Origin: Leucaena leucocephala
Taxonomy: Eukaryota > Streptophyta > Magnoliopsida > Fabales > Fabaceae
Direction: 5' to 3'
Length of the DNA: 64,000 nucleotides
Assembly (NCBI GenBank): GCA_037074615.1
Contig: CM073558.1
Span: 17,963,001 to 18,027,000 of the forward strand
This document shows, piece after piece, positions 38,615 to 50,544 of the stretch; the stretch's first letter is position 1, and each line of letters opens with the position of its first letter. The notes below the pieces were generated by a model, which worked only from the letters and a program-made list of their open reading frames with translations, did no database searches and had not been told where the DNA came from. Both the position numbers and the translations under genes were made by a program.

Positions 38615-38699
38615 CTCTAAAACAAAATCAATATTAAAAAAAATTAAATCACATCACTATTGTCTCTATCGTACATGGTGCATCTTGATTTTCAGTCTA

Positions 38700-39210
38700 T
38701 TTAGAAATGCTCTAAATTTAAATTTTAAAAAAACCTTTTGTTAAACTTTTGATTTGGAGAAATTTTAAAATAAATAATCATATTTATTCAAACAGCTTTT
38801 GAATTAAATCATATTTTAAAATTAAAGTTTTGCATAAATTATTGAGAATATCTTTTAGAATAGTAATAGAGTTTATAGACTATCCAATTACCATTTTACA
38901 TATTTTTTCTCACATTCTCTATTCTCTCTTTTTTTACCCTTCTCTCTCATCTATCTTATATATTTTTCACCCTCTCTCCTCTTTCTTTTCCACATTATCT
39001 CCTCTCTTTTCTCTCATATTTTTAATTAAAATATACACTTTTTAATAATTTACTAATAATAAAAGTACTTCTATAAATAACTATCCAAATATTCATTTAT
39101 TAAAAATCACTTCTTTTTCATAATATTTTCTTCAGAAACCATTTTCTAAAAGCTGTCTAAATTTTTTTTTCTATAAGCATTTGTCCAAAAGTTTATCCAA
39201 ATGAGCCCTC
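38700..39210 (+). mobile_element. MITE-like element, family 1 copy f
   Basis: Same plan as copies a, d and e: TTTAAAATTAAAGTTTTGCATAAATTATTGAGAATA, ATAGTAATAGAGTTTATAGACTATCC, a pyrimidine-rich middle, the core AATTTACTAATAATAAAAGT at about 39046-39066, and a right end AAGTTTATCCAAATGAGCCC. The right terminus is the best preserved of the plus-oriented copies. Confidence 0.65.
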
Positions 39211-41403
39211 AGTATAATTATGATATATCATTATCAATTAATTGATTTTTTATAAAATAAAAAAAATAATTTTCACCTTATTTTTAATAAAAGTATAATT
39301 TTTTATTAGGTCATTATAATTTATTTAATTATAGATTATATTAGTCTCTATACTCATAATTTATAAGAGAAATGCCGTCAATAGTTGAGGACTTGATTTT
39401 TACTCAACTTACACTAGAGTTAATTTTTTTATATTGGTCTAAATAAAATCAAAATTGCAGATTGTATAAATAGATGCAAGGAAATAATTATGAGGGTAAC
39501 AAATTTTTACTTTTATGTTGATGATAAATAAATTTTATTCTATCATTTTTTTAAAAATCTTTCTTATTATGTATTTTTTGACAAACTAATATGTCGCTTA
39601 GGATCTGCATCAACTTAGTTAATAGGTTATAAACAAAGATACTGCCATGTCCTAAAGTTTAGACTGTGACTGGCATAGAATATGAATACTGTCATATTTT
39701 GAAAGCTTAAAATCTCAAATGTAACGTTCAATGTTTCCATAACATTTTCCAAAAATAAACAAAATCTTTTCTAAGGCCTATATGCATTTACTCTTTTATC
39801 AAAATAACACAAGTATTTAATAAAGATAATTACATTAAAATCAATTTTGTTCAAAAACAACGCTTTGGATTTATGATGAGGCTCCTCATTGCTCAGCAGG
39901 AGGATTAGAGTCACTTGCACTATCTGAGGTCAAATAATCTACTCGTGAATAACGTCCCAAAACATGATTTAAAAGAATGCGGAAATAAACAATGCATAAA
40001 CATGTTTCAAATAACATTTCGTATTTCAATCCAAACTTTTCCGTAAACATTTTCTTTCTGGGAAGACAATTTGAAATAGTCATTTCAAATCGAACGCTTT
40101 AAAACAATCTTTTCGAAACCATAATATTTCTGTAGGACTTCAACAGAATGTAAATAGATGTGGACACACAGTTCATGAGGGTAAATAATCATCTGGGGGC
40201 TCAAGGCCATTATCCATCGCGAGTATAAGACATACGTATATCTGTCGATCTCGGTAACTAAGGTGCACCGAAGACTAACAATACTGCTATTAGCAACCAG
40301 CGTTATGTATTCTATCATTCTAAAATATTTCTATCATGTATGGGGTTTATTTTACATGTAATAATCTCAACCGTTTCAATGCCATAACCGTTGATAAAAT
40401 CACTTTGAATTTCAAAAACCCCAACATGTACATTTAAAATCAAGTTACTGTGAAAACGTATAAAATTCGCATAGGAATATATTTAATGAATAACATCATT
40501 TCAATGCAACTTTTGCCAAACTCTTTTCAAAAGTTTATTTATTCATTTTCATACATAATCGTAACTCTTTTATATACCAATTGAAAGAAAATTATTTCTA
40601 ACGATTTAAACCATATTTTCATAAATTTACCCTTTCAAACTGTTATTTGATTTAGAAAACGTTATTCACTCATCTGCCACGCTTTTAAACTGTTACCCTT
40701 TTCCGCTCAACCACTTCGATTACTTTCACTTCTCAATTTTCTGGTATTCCAAAATAGAATAATAATATTCTATTCAAAGTTTCAACAGAAACAATCACCC
40801 TTGATCTATAACTTCAACTAACCACATACCACTCACCATTCGATATTATTTCAAACAAATAAACATACAACCATACGGTACAGGCTTCTAACTATCCCAG
40901 GTAGCAAGCATCACCAAACATCCAATTTAATCATTTGAAATCCTGACAGCCTATATCCCAATAATTTTTCAAACAGATACTAAGACAAAACCCTATAACC
41001 ACAATTAATAAACTCAACAACAACAATTAATAAACTCAACAACAATCTTAATCGAACACGTTCCACTTACAAGCAAAATATTAATTAGTTAGAGGAGTTT
41101 GATTAATTAGTTGGGAAGTTTTATACTCTCGTTCGTAACGTAAGAGTTAATATATATGTTATATTTAGTTTTAAACATATAAGATTCTAATATATTTTAT
41201 CTTGCATATTTTTTTTCAAATTAATTTATTAAATTTATAAACTAATATATAATCTAATATTATATATAGATATTTTAAGAAGATCAAATCATATTTGTTA
41301 TAATTAAATAATTTAGCTTATTTTTTTAATCTACCTAAATTATTGAATTATCTCCTCTCCTCTCCTAAATCAAATAAGATAACATTATATTAAAATCTCT
41401 CCC
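39211..41403. other. Unassigned AT-rich region left of the intact copia element
   Basis: No gene found. 39880-40500 has a different, less AT-rich texture with an open frame at 39886-40083 (minus) that resembles nothing I know; it may be an old LTR fragment. A 22-bp tandem duplication (AATTAATAAACTCAACAAC...) lies at 41003-41046. The last five bases, CTCCC at 41399-41403, are the target duplication of the copia insertion. Confidence 0.5.
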
Positions 41404-43361
41404 TGTAAGGAATTGAAAGACACGCAGCGGAAATTATCTTAAAAATTTTTCATTCCTTGCCAGGATCTACCGTATGTGTTTAAGTCAAGTGGGAAGAAGC
41501 ATTACCCTCAGTGTGTCTCAGTGACTTCCACAGCTTTCGGTCACGACGTTCACAGCTTCTCTCTCCGGCTCGTGCTCCCTTTCTGATCACAAGAAGTCGA
41601 CGACTCAGGTCGGCTTCCTCTACTGGTATCCACACGAACAGCTTTTCAACTACGAACGACGTGCTAGCGTCTCTTGTCCCTCCAGGGCTTTCTCAAGAGT
41701 TCGTCCTCTCCGTCTCTATTTCAGCAGTTTCTTATCTGCAAACCTTTTGCAGAGTCCCCTTCGGCCTTTCTGTGTTCTATGTGTGTGTCTCTTCCAAAAC
41801 GTAGCTCCTAATATTAGATATATAGGATGCTCTGCGTTTTCCCTAACCGAAAAGGATTTTAGGAGTTAATCTTATATTAATTCTGAAAATAATACAATAT
41901 CATATATTGTATAATTTTATAAGAAACTAATTAAATAAATAATATTAAATCCGTTCCACAGATTTAATTACCTATTTATTTAACTTTAAATAAAGATGAG
42001 ACTGAACTATATTTGATTTATTCTCATAAAACAAATTTGAGATATCCTATCAATTTGAATTTCAAATTCAAACATGATAGGGATTTAATTTATCCTTAAA
42101 ATTAAATCTTATAAATATCTCTTATATGAGATATCCTATCAATTTGAATTTTGAATTCAAACGTGATAGAGATTTAATTTATCCTTATAAATTAAATCTT
42201 ATAAATATCTCTTATATGATATATCCTATCAATTTGAATTTCGAATTCAAACGTGATAGAGATTTAATTTATCCTTATAAATTAAATCTTATAAATATCT
42301 CTTATATGAGATATCTTATCAATTTGAATTTCGAATTCAAACGTGATAGGGATTTAATTTATCCTTATAAATTAAATCTCATATATCTCATATATAATAT
42401 ATATATATATATGAATTTATATATATACGAATATAAATATAAATAAATATATATACATTCACCTGGATCATTCATTGAATCTGGACATATCTTAGATTCA
42501 ATGAATCTGGACATCATAGCTCGTGTTGGGCTATTTTGTGTGCGACCCTGTAGGCCCATATGAAGTTGGCAGTGGGCCATTTGCTATACTAGCCCACAAG
42601 TCGCAAGCGGTCTCTAGCAAGACATAACGACTACCCAAATCATATGAGGATCGATAAACGATGTAACCTTTTATACAACCATATCATGTCCCTTCTGTCA
42701 CGCGATATTTTGGTCATGGATGAGGCATGGATAATGTCATCCTCCTATTCCCGACCGTTACTGTCTCGATCCCTGAGTAGTCTGACTATAGAAATGGAAC
42801 TAACTTTCCATTACAGTATGGCCATACATTTCTCAGACTCACTCATCGAGGGGCCCAGTAATATCTCTCCACGAATATGAGGGACAAATTCCATCTTGAC
42901 CATTCACATTCCTCCGCATGAAAAACCACTAAGGCCGAACATAGTCTATATGATCACTCGGTCAAAAGTGACTTTTGACTAGGTCAAAGCTGAGCGTTTT
43001 GTCATGTAGGAATCCATGATGATCTCAGGTCAAAGGGCGTATTGACATGGTTTGTATATGAGAGAAGCTTATGACGTTACCCATGCAGTTCTCTCATAGC
43101 GGGTCGGTCCAGCAACTTGTACTCTTACATGTGCTTATGAGTTTGATTTATATCTCTATACATCTTCAAAGTCATACTGGTCTTATTTCATCTGTGCTCC
43201 CGCATAGATGATCGACCAGGGACATTTAGGATAATATCATGAATTATCCAAGGATGGTTATCATAGTAAACATGCAAATAATATGATAACTCAATTAATA
43301 AATTCATAAATCAATAATGTTCATAAGACAATGATTGGCCCCTAGGGCACGATTTCCAACA
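41404..43361 (-). repeat. 3' LTR of the intact copia element
   Basis: 1958 bp, near-identical to 48585-50544. Starts TGTAAGGAATTG and ends TTCCAACA on the plus strand. Carries a four-unit 90-bp tandem array at about 42042-42400. Confidence 0.96.
42042..42400. repeat. Four 90-bp tandem units inside the 3' LTR
   Basis: ATATCCTATCAATTTGAATT (third-base variants) recurs at 42042, 42131, 42221 and 42311. Each unit has two inverted repeats: GATTTAATTTAT...ATAAATTAAATC with a 3-4 base loop, and the near palindrome around TTTGAATTTCGAATTCAAA. The first unit is the most diverged. The same array is in the other LTR. Confidence 0.92.
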
Positions 43362-43375
43362 ACCTTCCACTTGCA
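43362..43375 (-). other. Polypurine tract of the copia element
   Basis: On the minus strand AAGTGGAAGGT lies directly before the 3' LTR and directly after the gag-pol stop codon, the position for plus-strand priming in LTR retrotransposons. Confidence 0.7.
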
Positions 43376-46300
43376 CTAGGTACAATCATTAATTTGACTA
43401 ATTCCCATTGACCTAACATGACGCTCATGCTTTGCCTGCACAAGCGGCTTTGTTAGAGGATCAGCAACATTATATTCTCCTGCTACTTTACATATTTTTA
43501 TATCACCTCTATCGTTGATTTCTCTGATGAGATGAAATCGCCTGAGTATATGCTTGGTCCTTTGATGTGACCTAGGCTCTTTGGCCTGTGCAATATCACC
43601 GCTATTGTCACAGAGCAAAGTTATTGGATCTGAGATGGTAGGTATCACCCCTAGTTCTGTGATGAACTTCCTGATCCAAACGGCTTCCTTAGCTGCATCA
43701 GATGCTGCTATATACTCAGCTTCCGTTGCAGAATCTGCTACAGTGCCCTGCTTAGAGCTCTTCCAGCTTACTGCTCCATTATTGAGGAGGAATATGTATC
43801 CAGACTGCGATTTTTGGTCGTCCTGGTCAGTTTGGAAACTTGCATATGTGTGACCAGTTACACAGAGCTCATCATCTAATCCACCATAGACCAAGAATAA
43901 GTCCTTAGTCCTTCTTAAGTACTTAAGGATATTCTTGACAGCAGTCCAATGGCCCTCACCAGGGTCCTGTTGGTATCTGCTAGTCATACTTAAGGCAAAC
44001 GAGATATCTGGTCGAGTACATAACATGGCGTACATGATAGATCCTATGGCCGAGGCATATGGAACCTTACTCATGCGACCTCGCTGATCAGATGTACTAG
44101 GACACAGATCTTTGCTGAGGTGAGTACCATGAGACATGGGTATGAAACCCCTCTTTGATTCGTGCATACTGAACCTATGCAGTATTTTGTCTATGTATGT
44201 ACTCTGACTGAGTCCTAGAAGTCTTTTAGATCTATCTCTATAGATCCTGATTCCTAGGATGTAGGTGGCTTCACCCAAGTCTTTCATCGAGAAAGACTTT
44301 CCTAACCAAGACTTGACAATCTGCAAGGTAGGAATGTCATTCCCAATAAGTAGGATGTCATCGACATAGAGTACCAAAAATACAACTGTGCTCCCACTAA
44401 CCTTCTTGTACACACAAGGTTCATCAATGTTTTGAAGAAATCCAAACTCTTTGATTACTTCATCAAAACGATGATTCCAACTCCGAGAGGCTTGCTTTAG
44501 TCCATAAATGGAATTTTGAAGCTTGCACTCTTTACCAGAGTCCTCGGAACGCACAAACCCTTCAGGTTGTGTCATGTACACATCCTCAAGGAGCTTTCCA
44601 TTAAGGAAGGCTGTCTTGACGTCCATCTGCCATATTTCATAGTCATAATATGCTGCAATAGCAAAGAGGATTCTGATTGATTTGGCCATTGCTACTGGGG
44701 AAAATGTCTCATCATAGTCCACACCATGAGTTTGAGTAAAACCTTTTGCAACCAGTCGTGCCTTGAAGACATTTACATTGCCATCCATGTCAGTTTTCTC
44801 TTTGAAAACCCACTTGCACCCGACGGTTTTTACACCTTCAGGCGGGTCGACTAAGGTCCAAACCTGATTGTCGTACATGGATTGCATCTCAGACTTCATG
44901 GCACTAAGCCATTTTTCGGAGTTTGGTCCCACTATAGCTTCTCGATGGGTAGTCGGCTCATTATGCTCAATGAGCAACACATCACGACTATCAGAAATCA
45001 GAAATCCATATCTCTGAGGCTGATGTCGTATCCTATTAGATTTACGTGGATCTTGCGTGACTTGAGGAGTCCTAACAACTTGTTGTGAGTCTTCTCTATT
45101 TTCCATCTGCAGTTCTGTGGTGTCTTGTAGCTCTCGAACTTCTTCGAGTTGTACCTTACTCCCACTGGTTCTTTTAGAGATAAATTCTCTTTCAAGAAAG
45201 ATACCATTTCTGACAACAAACACTTTGTTATCAGCAGGGTTGTAGACGTAATATCCCTTGGTTTCCTTAGGATATCCCATAAAAAGGCATTTTGAGGATT
45301 TGGGCGCTAATTTGTCTGAGGCTTGTTGCTTAACATAGACCTCGCATTCCCAAATCTTGAGGAAAGACAAACTAGGCGTCCTCCCAGTCCATATCTCATC
45401 CGGAGTCTTTTCGATTGCCTTAGATGGAACACGATTGAGTGTGAACGCAGCTGTCTCTAGGGCATGGCCCCAAAAGGAGGGCGGAAGATCTGTTAGACTC
45501 ATCATGGATCGAACCATATCTAATAGTGTTTGATTCCTCCGTTCAGAAACGCCATTCCATTGTGGTGTCCCTGGAGGAGTCAATTGTGAGAGTATCCCAC
45601 AACTCCTAAGATGATCTACAAACTCTTGGCTCAAATATTCACCACCTCGATCAGATCGAAGGGCTTTAATTGTTTTGCCAAGCTGGTTTTGTACTTCATT
45701 TTGAAATATTTTGAACTTTTCAAAAGATTCAGATTTATGTTTCATCAGATAGATGTACCCATATCTGCTGAAATTATCTATAAATGTTATGAAGTACGAA
45801 TAACCTCCTCTGGCATTTGTGTTCATCGGTCCACACACATCTGTATGTATGAGGCCCAATAAATCAGTGGCCCTCTCACTGTGCCCAGTGAAAGGTGACT
45901 TTTTCATCTTTCCTAACAAGCAAGACTCGCAAGTGTCATATGATTCAAAATCAAATGAGTTTAGAAATCCATCTTGATGGAGTTTGAAAATGCGTTTCTC
46001 ATTTATGTGGCCCAGACGACAGTGCCAGAGGTATGTGGGATTCAAATCGTTTGGTTTGACCCTTTTGGCGGTTATGTTATAGATATCTCCATGATTGGGT
46101 TGTTCCAAATTTAATATGTAATGATCAACATGCAAATCACCATGAGCATAGAAAACATCATTACGATAAATAGAACATCTACTATTCCCAGCAATGGAAG
46201 TGAAACCTTCCTTATCCAAATAAGAAAGTGAAACAATGTTACTACTTAAAGCAGGAACATAATAGCAATTGTTCAAAACTAACAAAAGCCCAGTGGGCAG

Positions 46301-47359
46301 AACTAATTCATAAGTGCCTACAGCTAACGCAGCAACCCTTGCTCTGTTTCCAACTCTTAGGTCAACCTCGCCCTTTTTCAGCTTCCTACTGTCCTTTAGT
46401 CCCTGCACATTTGTACAAATGTGAGAACCACATGCAGTATCTAATACCCATGAGGTGGAAGTAGAAAGATGAATGTCTATAACATAAATACCTGAAGCGA
46501 TAGCTCCGCTATCCTTCTTGTTCTTTTTCAGATCTTCGAGGTAGAGTTTGCAATTCCTCTTCCAATGACCCGGTTCATTGCAGAAGAAGCAGACTCCTTC
46601 CTTCGGAGGCTTTGCCTTCTTTGGTGCAGGCTTGGTTTCGGGCTTGCCTGACTCTTTGGTCTTACCTGATGAGCCATGACCCTTCCCCTTGCCTTTGCCT
46701 TTCTTTTTCGTACCCTTTCCTTTCTGAACCATCAAAACACTACTGGGTTTCTTCTTAAGACTCGGCTCAGCAGTTTTAAGCATCCCATGCAGTTCAGAAA
46801 TAGATTTCTCCATGTTGTTCATGTTGTAGTTCATGACAAACTGGTCATAACTTTCCGGGAGTGAGTTCAAGATCAAATCCGTAGCTAACTCCTGGCTCAT
46901 GGGAAATCCAAGCCTTTCAAGGTGATCAATGTACCCTTTCATTTTTAAGACATGAGTACTAACTGATGCACCTTCAGCCATCTTGCAGGAATGTAAGGCC
47001 TTAGTGGTCTCATACCTCTCTTGCCTTGCCTGTTGCTGGAACATTTCCTTGAGATGCACAATCATCTCATAAGCCTCCATGTGTTCGAGATCTCTTTGGA
47101 GCTCTGGAACCATGGTGGCTAGCATTAAGCATCCCACATCGACAGAGTCTTCCTTATGCTTCGTGTAAGCATCTCGCTGAGCTCTAGGAGCATTGGCGGC
47201 TGGCTCCTCAGGAATGGGTTGATCTAGGACATGCGCCTTTCTTTCCTGCTTGAGAACAATTCTCAAGTTCCTAAACCAGTCAAGAAAGTTTGTCCCATTG
47301 AGTTTGTCCTTCTCAAGGACAGATCTCAGCGATAATGTAGCAGTATTACTAGTCGTCAT
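43376..47359 (-). CDS. Copia gag-pol polyprotein, 1327 aa, uninterrupted
   Basis: Single frame for capsid, protease, integrase, reverse transcriptase and RNase H. Seen in order: a UBN2-type gag (about 1-230), a lysine-rich linker, a CCHC knuckle CFFCNEPGHWKRNC (about 252-266), protease with WVLDTACGSH (about 303-312; the catalytic triad reads DTA rather than DTG/DSG), GAG-pre-integrase LWHCRLGH and CESC, integrase with HTDVCGP (about 505), RSDRGGEY and NGVSERRNQ (about 600), RT with WVFKEK, FKARLVAKGF and YVDDILLIGND (about 1000), and RNase H with SATEAEYIAASDAAKEAVW (about 1230). Starts at ATG 47359. No stop or frameshift seen. I did not assign a lineage. Confidence 0.97.
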   Translation of the reverse strand: MTTSNTATLSLRSVLEKDKLNGTNFLDWFRNLRIVLKQERKAHVLDQPIPEEPAANAPRAQRDAYTKHKEDSVDVGCLMLATMVPELQRDLEHMEAYEMIVHLKEMFQQQARQERYETTKALHSCKMAEGASVSTHVLKMKGYIDHLERLGFPMSQELATDLILNSLPESYDQFVMNYNMNNMEKSISELHGMLKTAEPSLKKKPSSVLMVQKGKGTKKKGKGKGKGHGSSGKTKESGKPETKPAPKKAKPPKEGVCFFCNEPGHWKRNCKLYLEDLKKNKKDSGAIASGIYVIDIHLSTSTSWVLDTACGSHICTNVQGLKDSRKLKKGEVDLRVGNRARVAALAVGTYELVLPTGLLLVLNNCYYVPALSSNIVSLSYLDKEGFTSIAGNSRCSIYRNDVFYAHGDLHVDHYILNLEQPNHGDIYNITAKRVKPNDLNPTYLWHCRLGHINEKRIFKLHQDGFLNSFDFESYDTCESCLLGKMKKSPFTGHSERATDLLGLIHTDVCGPMNTNARGGYSYFITFIDNFSRYGYIYLMKHKSESFEKFKIFQNEVQNQLGKTIKALRSDRGGEYLSQEFVDHLRSCGILSQLTPPGTPQWNGVSERRNQTLLDMVRSMMSLTDLPPSFWGHALETAAFTLNRVPSKAIEKTPDEIWTGRTPSLSFLKIWECEVYVKQQASDKLAPKSSKCLFMGYPKETKGYYVYNPADNKVFVVRNGIFLEREFISKRTSGSKVQLEEVRELQDTTELQMENREDSQQVVRTPQVTQDPRKSNRIRHQPQRYGFLISDSRDVLLIEHNEPTTHREAIVGPNSEKWLSAMKSEMQSMYDNQVWTLVDPPEGVKTVGCKWVFKEKTDMDGNVNVFKARLVAKGFTQTHGVDYDETFSPVAMAKSIRILFAIAAYYDYEIWQMDVKTAFLNGKLLEDVYMTQPEGFVRSEDSGKECKLQNSIYGLKQASRSWNHRFDEVIKEFGFLQNIDEPCVYKKVSGSTVVFLVLYVDDILLIGNDIPTLQIVKSWLGKSFSMKDLGEATYILGIRIYRDRSKRLLGLSQSTYIDKILHRFSMHESKRGFIPMSHGTHLSKDLCPSTSDQRGRMSKVPYASAIGSIMYAMLCTRPDISFALSMTSRYQQDPGEGHWTAVKNILKYLRRTKDLFLVYGGLDDELCVTGHTYASFQTDQDDQKSQSGYIFLLNNGAVSWKSSKQGTVADSATEAEYIAASDAAKEAVWIRKFITELGVIPTISDPITLLCDNSGDIAQAKEPRSHQRTKHILRRFHLIREINDRGDIKICKVAGEYNVADPLTKPLVQAKHERHVRSMGISQINDCT

Positions 47360-48570
47360 GATTCTACAATTAAAATATGCAATTCAATTAGCAATCTCCT
47401 ACTAAATAAACAACCCTCAATGCAATAGTTAGTGGGCTAAGATCCATATTTGGCTCAAACTTAAGTCCGCTTTGGCAGGACGCTTAAATTAAGTTATTTA
47501 GGTAGGTAACACCTTTACCAATTACATCAAATGTAACTCTTAGATGTTTATGGGATTCTATCATCATATGATCTGTCATGTTTTTAATCCCATCTAATGC
47601 CTTGAGACCCAAAACCGTTTTGTTAATCTCAATTAAGTCAAACAATAATAAAAATGTGAGAGTAGCACCATTACTCTTGCTTATCTCCCCAAGATAACTC
47701 AAAAGCACCCACTTTGGTGGAGTCCACAATTGAGCAATCAAGGTTTTGACAAGTGTTCATAAATTGACAGCATTATGACTTAAGATTTCTTTTAGAGGGC
47801 CTAATTTAACTATCTGGTTTATAAAACGCATGTTTCTCAGTTCGTATCTCATACAAGTAATATGCATGCGCTGATATAATCATAATATGCATAATATAAA
47901 CGTGATACAATATGGCTCACCTATCCTAGGTCCCCTCAAGCCAATGAGAGGAGCTCTCTAGTAAGAAAAGAGAAATTACATATAGAAACCTCTTTTAACA
48001 TTCAAGGGGAGTGAGATGAGAGGAGAAGGTACATTGAGAGTATATAGAGGAAGGCACGACACGCAGGCCGTATTTAAAAATTACAACACTTGCAATCTAG
48101 AGCCATATTGTTCACCATACCCAAACATTCAAGAATCAATATTCAGATCTAATCGAAGGGCAATTAATATTTCAAATCTAAAACATTCACAAAGTAACAT
48201 ATGTTACGGTTATGTTGCGCTACAAACAGGTAGCTACGGCGGTCCCGCTAGCCGGTTAGCGGGCGGGGTCTCTGGGGTAGCGCCCCGGAAGAAATTTTTT
48301 TTGTTTTTTGTTTCATAAATAATCACGAATCTGAATTCGGTTTTCACAAATAATCACAAATTCGAATTCGGTTTTCTTAGACCCTATCTATGCGAATTGA
48401 TCAAATCAAAAAGCATCACCACCGATTTCAATTTCCTTTTAGATTCCTTTTATGTCATACACCACGGATTCCATATATGTCACACATACAACGCTTATTA
48501 TATGATCGGCTACTCCTAACATATATCATATAAATCAACAATCAAGCCTAACTTAAACACAAAACGGCAT
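47360..48570 (-). other. Untranslated leader of the copia element
   Basis: About 1.2 kb between primer binding site and gag start, A/T-rich, without a recognisable protein. Copia leaders normally hold dimerisation and packaging signals; none can be pointed to from sequence alone. Confidence 0.7.
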
Positions 48571-48583
48571 GGCTCTGATACCA
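48571..48583 (-). other. Primer binding site of the intact copia element
   Basis: Minus strand TGGTATCAGAGCC, complementary to the 3' end of initiator tRNA-Met, one base from the 5' LTR end at 48585. Confidence 0.93.
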
Positions 48584-48584
48584 C

Positions 48585-50544
48585 TGTAAGGAATTGAAAG
48601 ACACGCAGCGGAAATTATCTTAAAAATTTTTCATTCCTTGCCAGGATCTACCGTATGTGTTTAAGTCAAGTGGGAAGAAGCATTACCCTCAGTGTGTCTC
48701 AGCGACTTCCACAGCTTTCGGTCACGACGTTCACAGCTTCTCTCTGCGGCTCGTGCTCCCTTTCTGATCACAAGAAGTCGACGACTCAGGTCGGCTTTCT
48801 CTACTGGTATCCACACGAACAGCTTTTCAACCACGAACGACGTGCTAGCGTCTCTTGTCCCTCCAGGGCTTTCTCAAGAGTTCGTCCTCTCCGTCTCTAT
48901 TTCGGCAGTTTCTTATCTGCAAACCTTTTGCAGAGTCCCCTTCGGCCTTTCTGTGTTCTATGTGTGTGTCTCTTCCAAAACGTAGCTCCTAATATTAGAT
49001 ATATAGGATGCTCTGCGTTTTCCCTAACCGAAAAGGATTTTAGGAGTTAATCTTATATTAATTCTGAAAATAATACAATATCATATATTGTATAATTTTA
49101 TAAGAAACTAATTAAATAAATAATATTAAATCCGTTCCACAGATTTAATTACCTATTTATTTAACTTTAAATAAAGATGAGACTGAACTATATTTGATTT
49201 ATTCTCATAAAACAAATTTGAGATATCCTATCAATTTGAATTTCAAATTCAAACATGATAGGGATTTAATTTATCCTTAAAATTAAATCTTATAAATATC
49301 TCTTATATGAGATATCCTATCAATTTGAATTTCGAATTCAAACGTGATAGAGATTTAATTTATCCTTATAAATTAAATCTTATAAATATCTCTTATATGA
49401 TATATCCTATCAATTTGAATTTCGAATTCAAACGTGATAGAGATTTAATTTATCCTTATAAATTAAATCTTATAAATATCTCTTATATGAGATATCCTAT
49501 CAATTTGAATTTCGAATTCAAACGTGATAGGGATTTAATTTATCCTTATAAATTAAATCTCATATATCTCATATATAATATATATATATATATATGAATT
49601 TATATATATACGAATATAAATATAAATAAATATATATACATTCACCTGGATCATTCATTGAATCTGGACATATCTTAGATTCAATGAATCTAGACATCAT
49701 AGCTCGTGTTGGGCTATTTTGTGTGCGACCCTGTAGGCCCATATGAAGTTGGCAGTGGGCCATTTGCTATACTAGCCCACAAGTCGCAAGCGGTCTCTAG
49801 CAAGACATAACGACTACCCAAATCATATGAGGATCAATAAACGATGTAACCTTTTATACAACCATATCATGTCCCTTCTGTCACGCGATATTTTGGTCAT
49901 GGATGAGGCATGGATAATGCCATCCTCCTATTCCCGACCGTTACTGTCTCGATCCCTGAGTAGTCTGACTATAGAAATGGAACTACCTTTCCATTACAGT
50001 ATGGCCATACATTTCTCAGACTCACTCATCGAGGGGCCCAGTAATATCTCTCCACGAATGTGAGGGACAAATTTCATCTTGACCATTCACATTCCTCCGC
50101 ATGAAAAACCACTAAGGCCGAACATAGTTTTTATGATCACTCGGTCAAAAGTGACTTTTGACTAGGTCAAAGCTGAGCGTTTTGTCATGTAGGAATCCAT
50201 GATGATCTCAGGTCAAAGGGCGTATTGACATGGTTTGTATATGAGAGAAGCTTATGACGTTACCCATGCAGTTCTCTCATAGCGGGTCGGTCCAGCAACT
50301 TGTACTCTTACATGTGCTTATGAGTTTGATTTATATCTCTATACATCTTCAAAGTCATACTGGTCTTATTTCATCTGTGCTCCCGCATAGATGATCGACC
50401 AGGGACATTTAGGATAATATCATGAATTATCCAAGGATGGTTATCATAGTAAACATGCAAATAATATGATAACTCAATTAATAAATTCATAAATCAATAA
50501 TGTTCATAAGACAATGATTGGCCCCTAGGGAACGATTTCCAACA
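48585..50544 (-). repeat. 5' LTR of the intact copia element
   Basis: 1960 bp partner of 41404-43361. It differs by about 16 substitutions and two extra bases in a TA run near 49585. Promoter and termination signals of the element must lie here; I could not place them. Confidence 0.96.
49223..49582. repeat. Four 90-bp tandem units inside the 5' LTR
   Basis: Units begin at 49223, 49312, 49402 and 49492 and match the array in the 3' LTR unit for unit, so the amplification predates this insertion. Confidence 0.92.

Larger units (their letters stand above)
41404..50544 (-). mobile_element. Intact, young Ty1/copia LTR retrotransposon (9141 bp)
   Basis: Complete minus-strand element. It has 1958-bp and 1960-bp LTRs (41404-43361 and 48585-50544), TGTTGGAA...TTACA ends as read on its own strand, and the target duplication CTCCC at 41399-41403 and 50545-50549. 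A tRNA-Met primer site lies next to the 5' LTR and a purine tract next to the 3' LTR, with one uninterrupted 1327-aa gag-pol between. I count about 16 substitutions and one 2-bp indel between the LTRs (about 99.2% identity), so insertion was recent. It sits within the DOMON-b561 array. All parts needed for transposition appear present; whether it is expressed is unknown. Confidence 0.96.

Noticed and set aside
39886..40083. 65-codon minus-strand frame
   Set aside because: No recognisable family and no splice partners; treated as unassigned possible LTR-like sequence.
42126..42446. Open frame with a repeated 30-residue peptide, seen in both LTRs
   Set aside because: It is the 90-bp LTR repeat read as protein; the period is a multiple of three so the frame stays open by chance.
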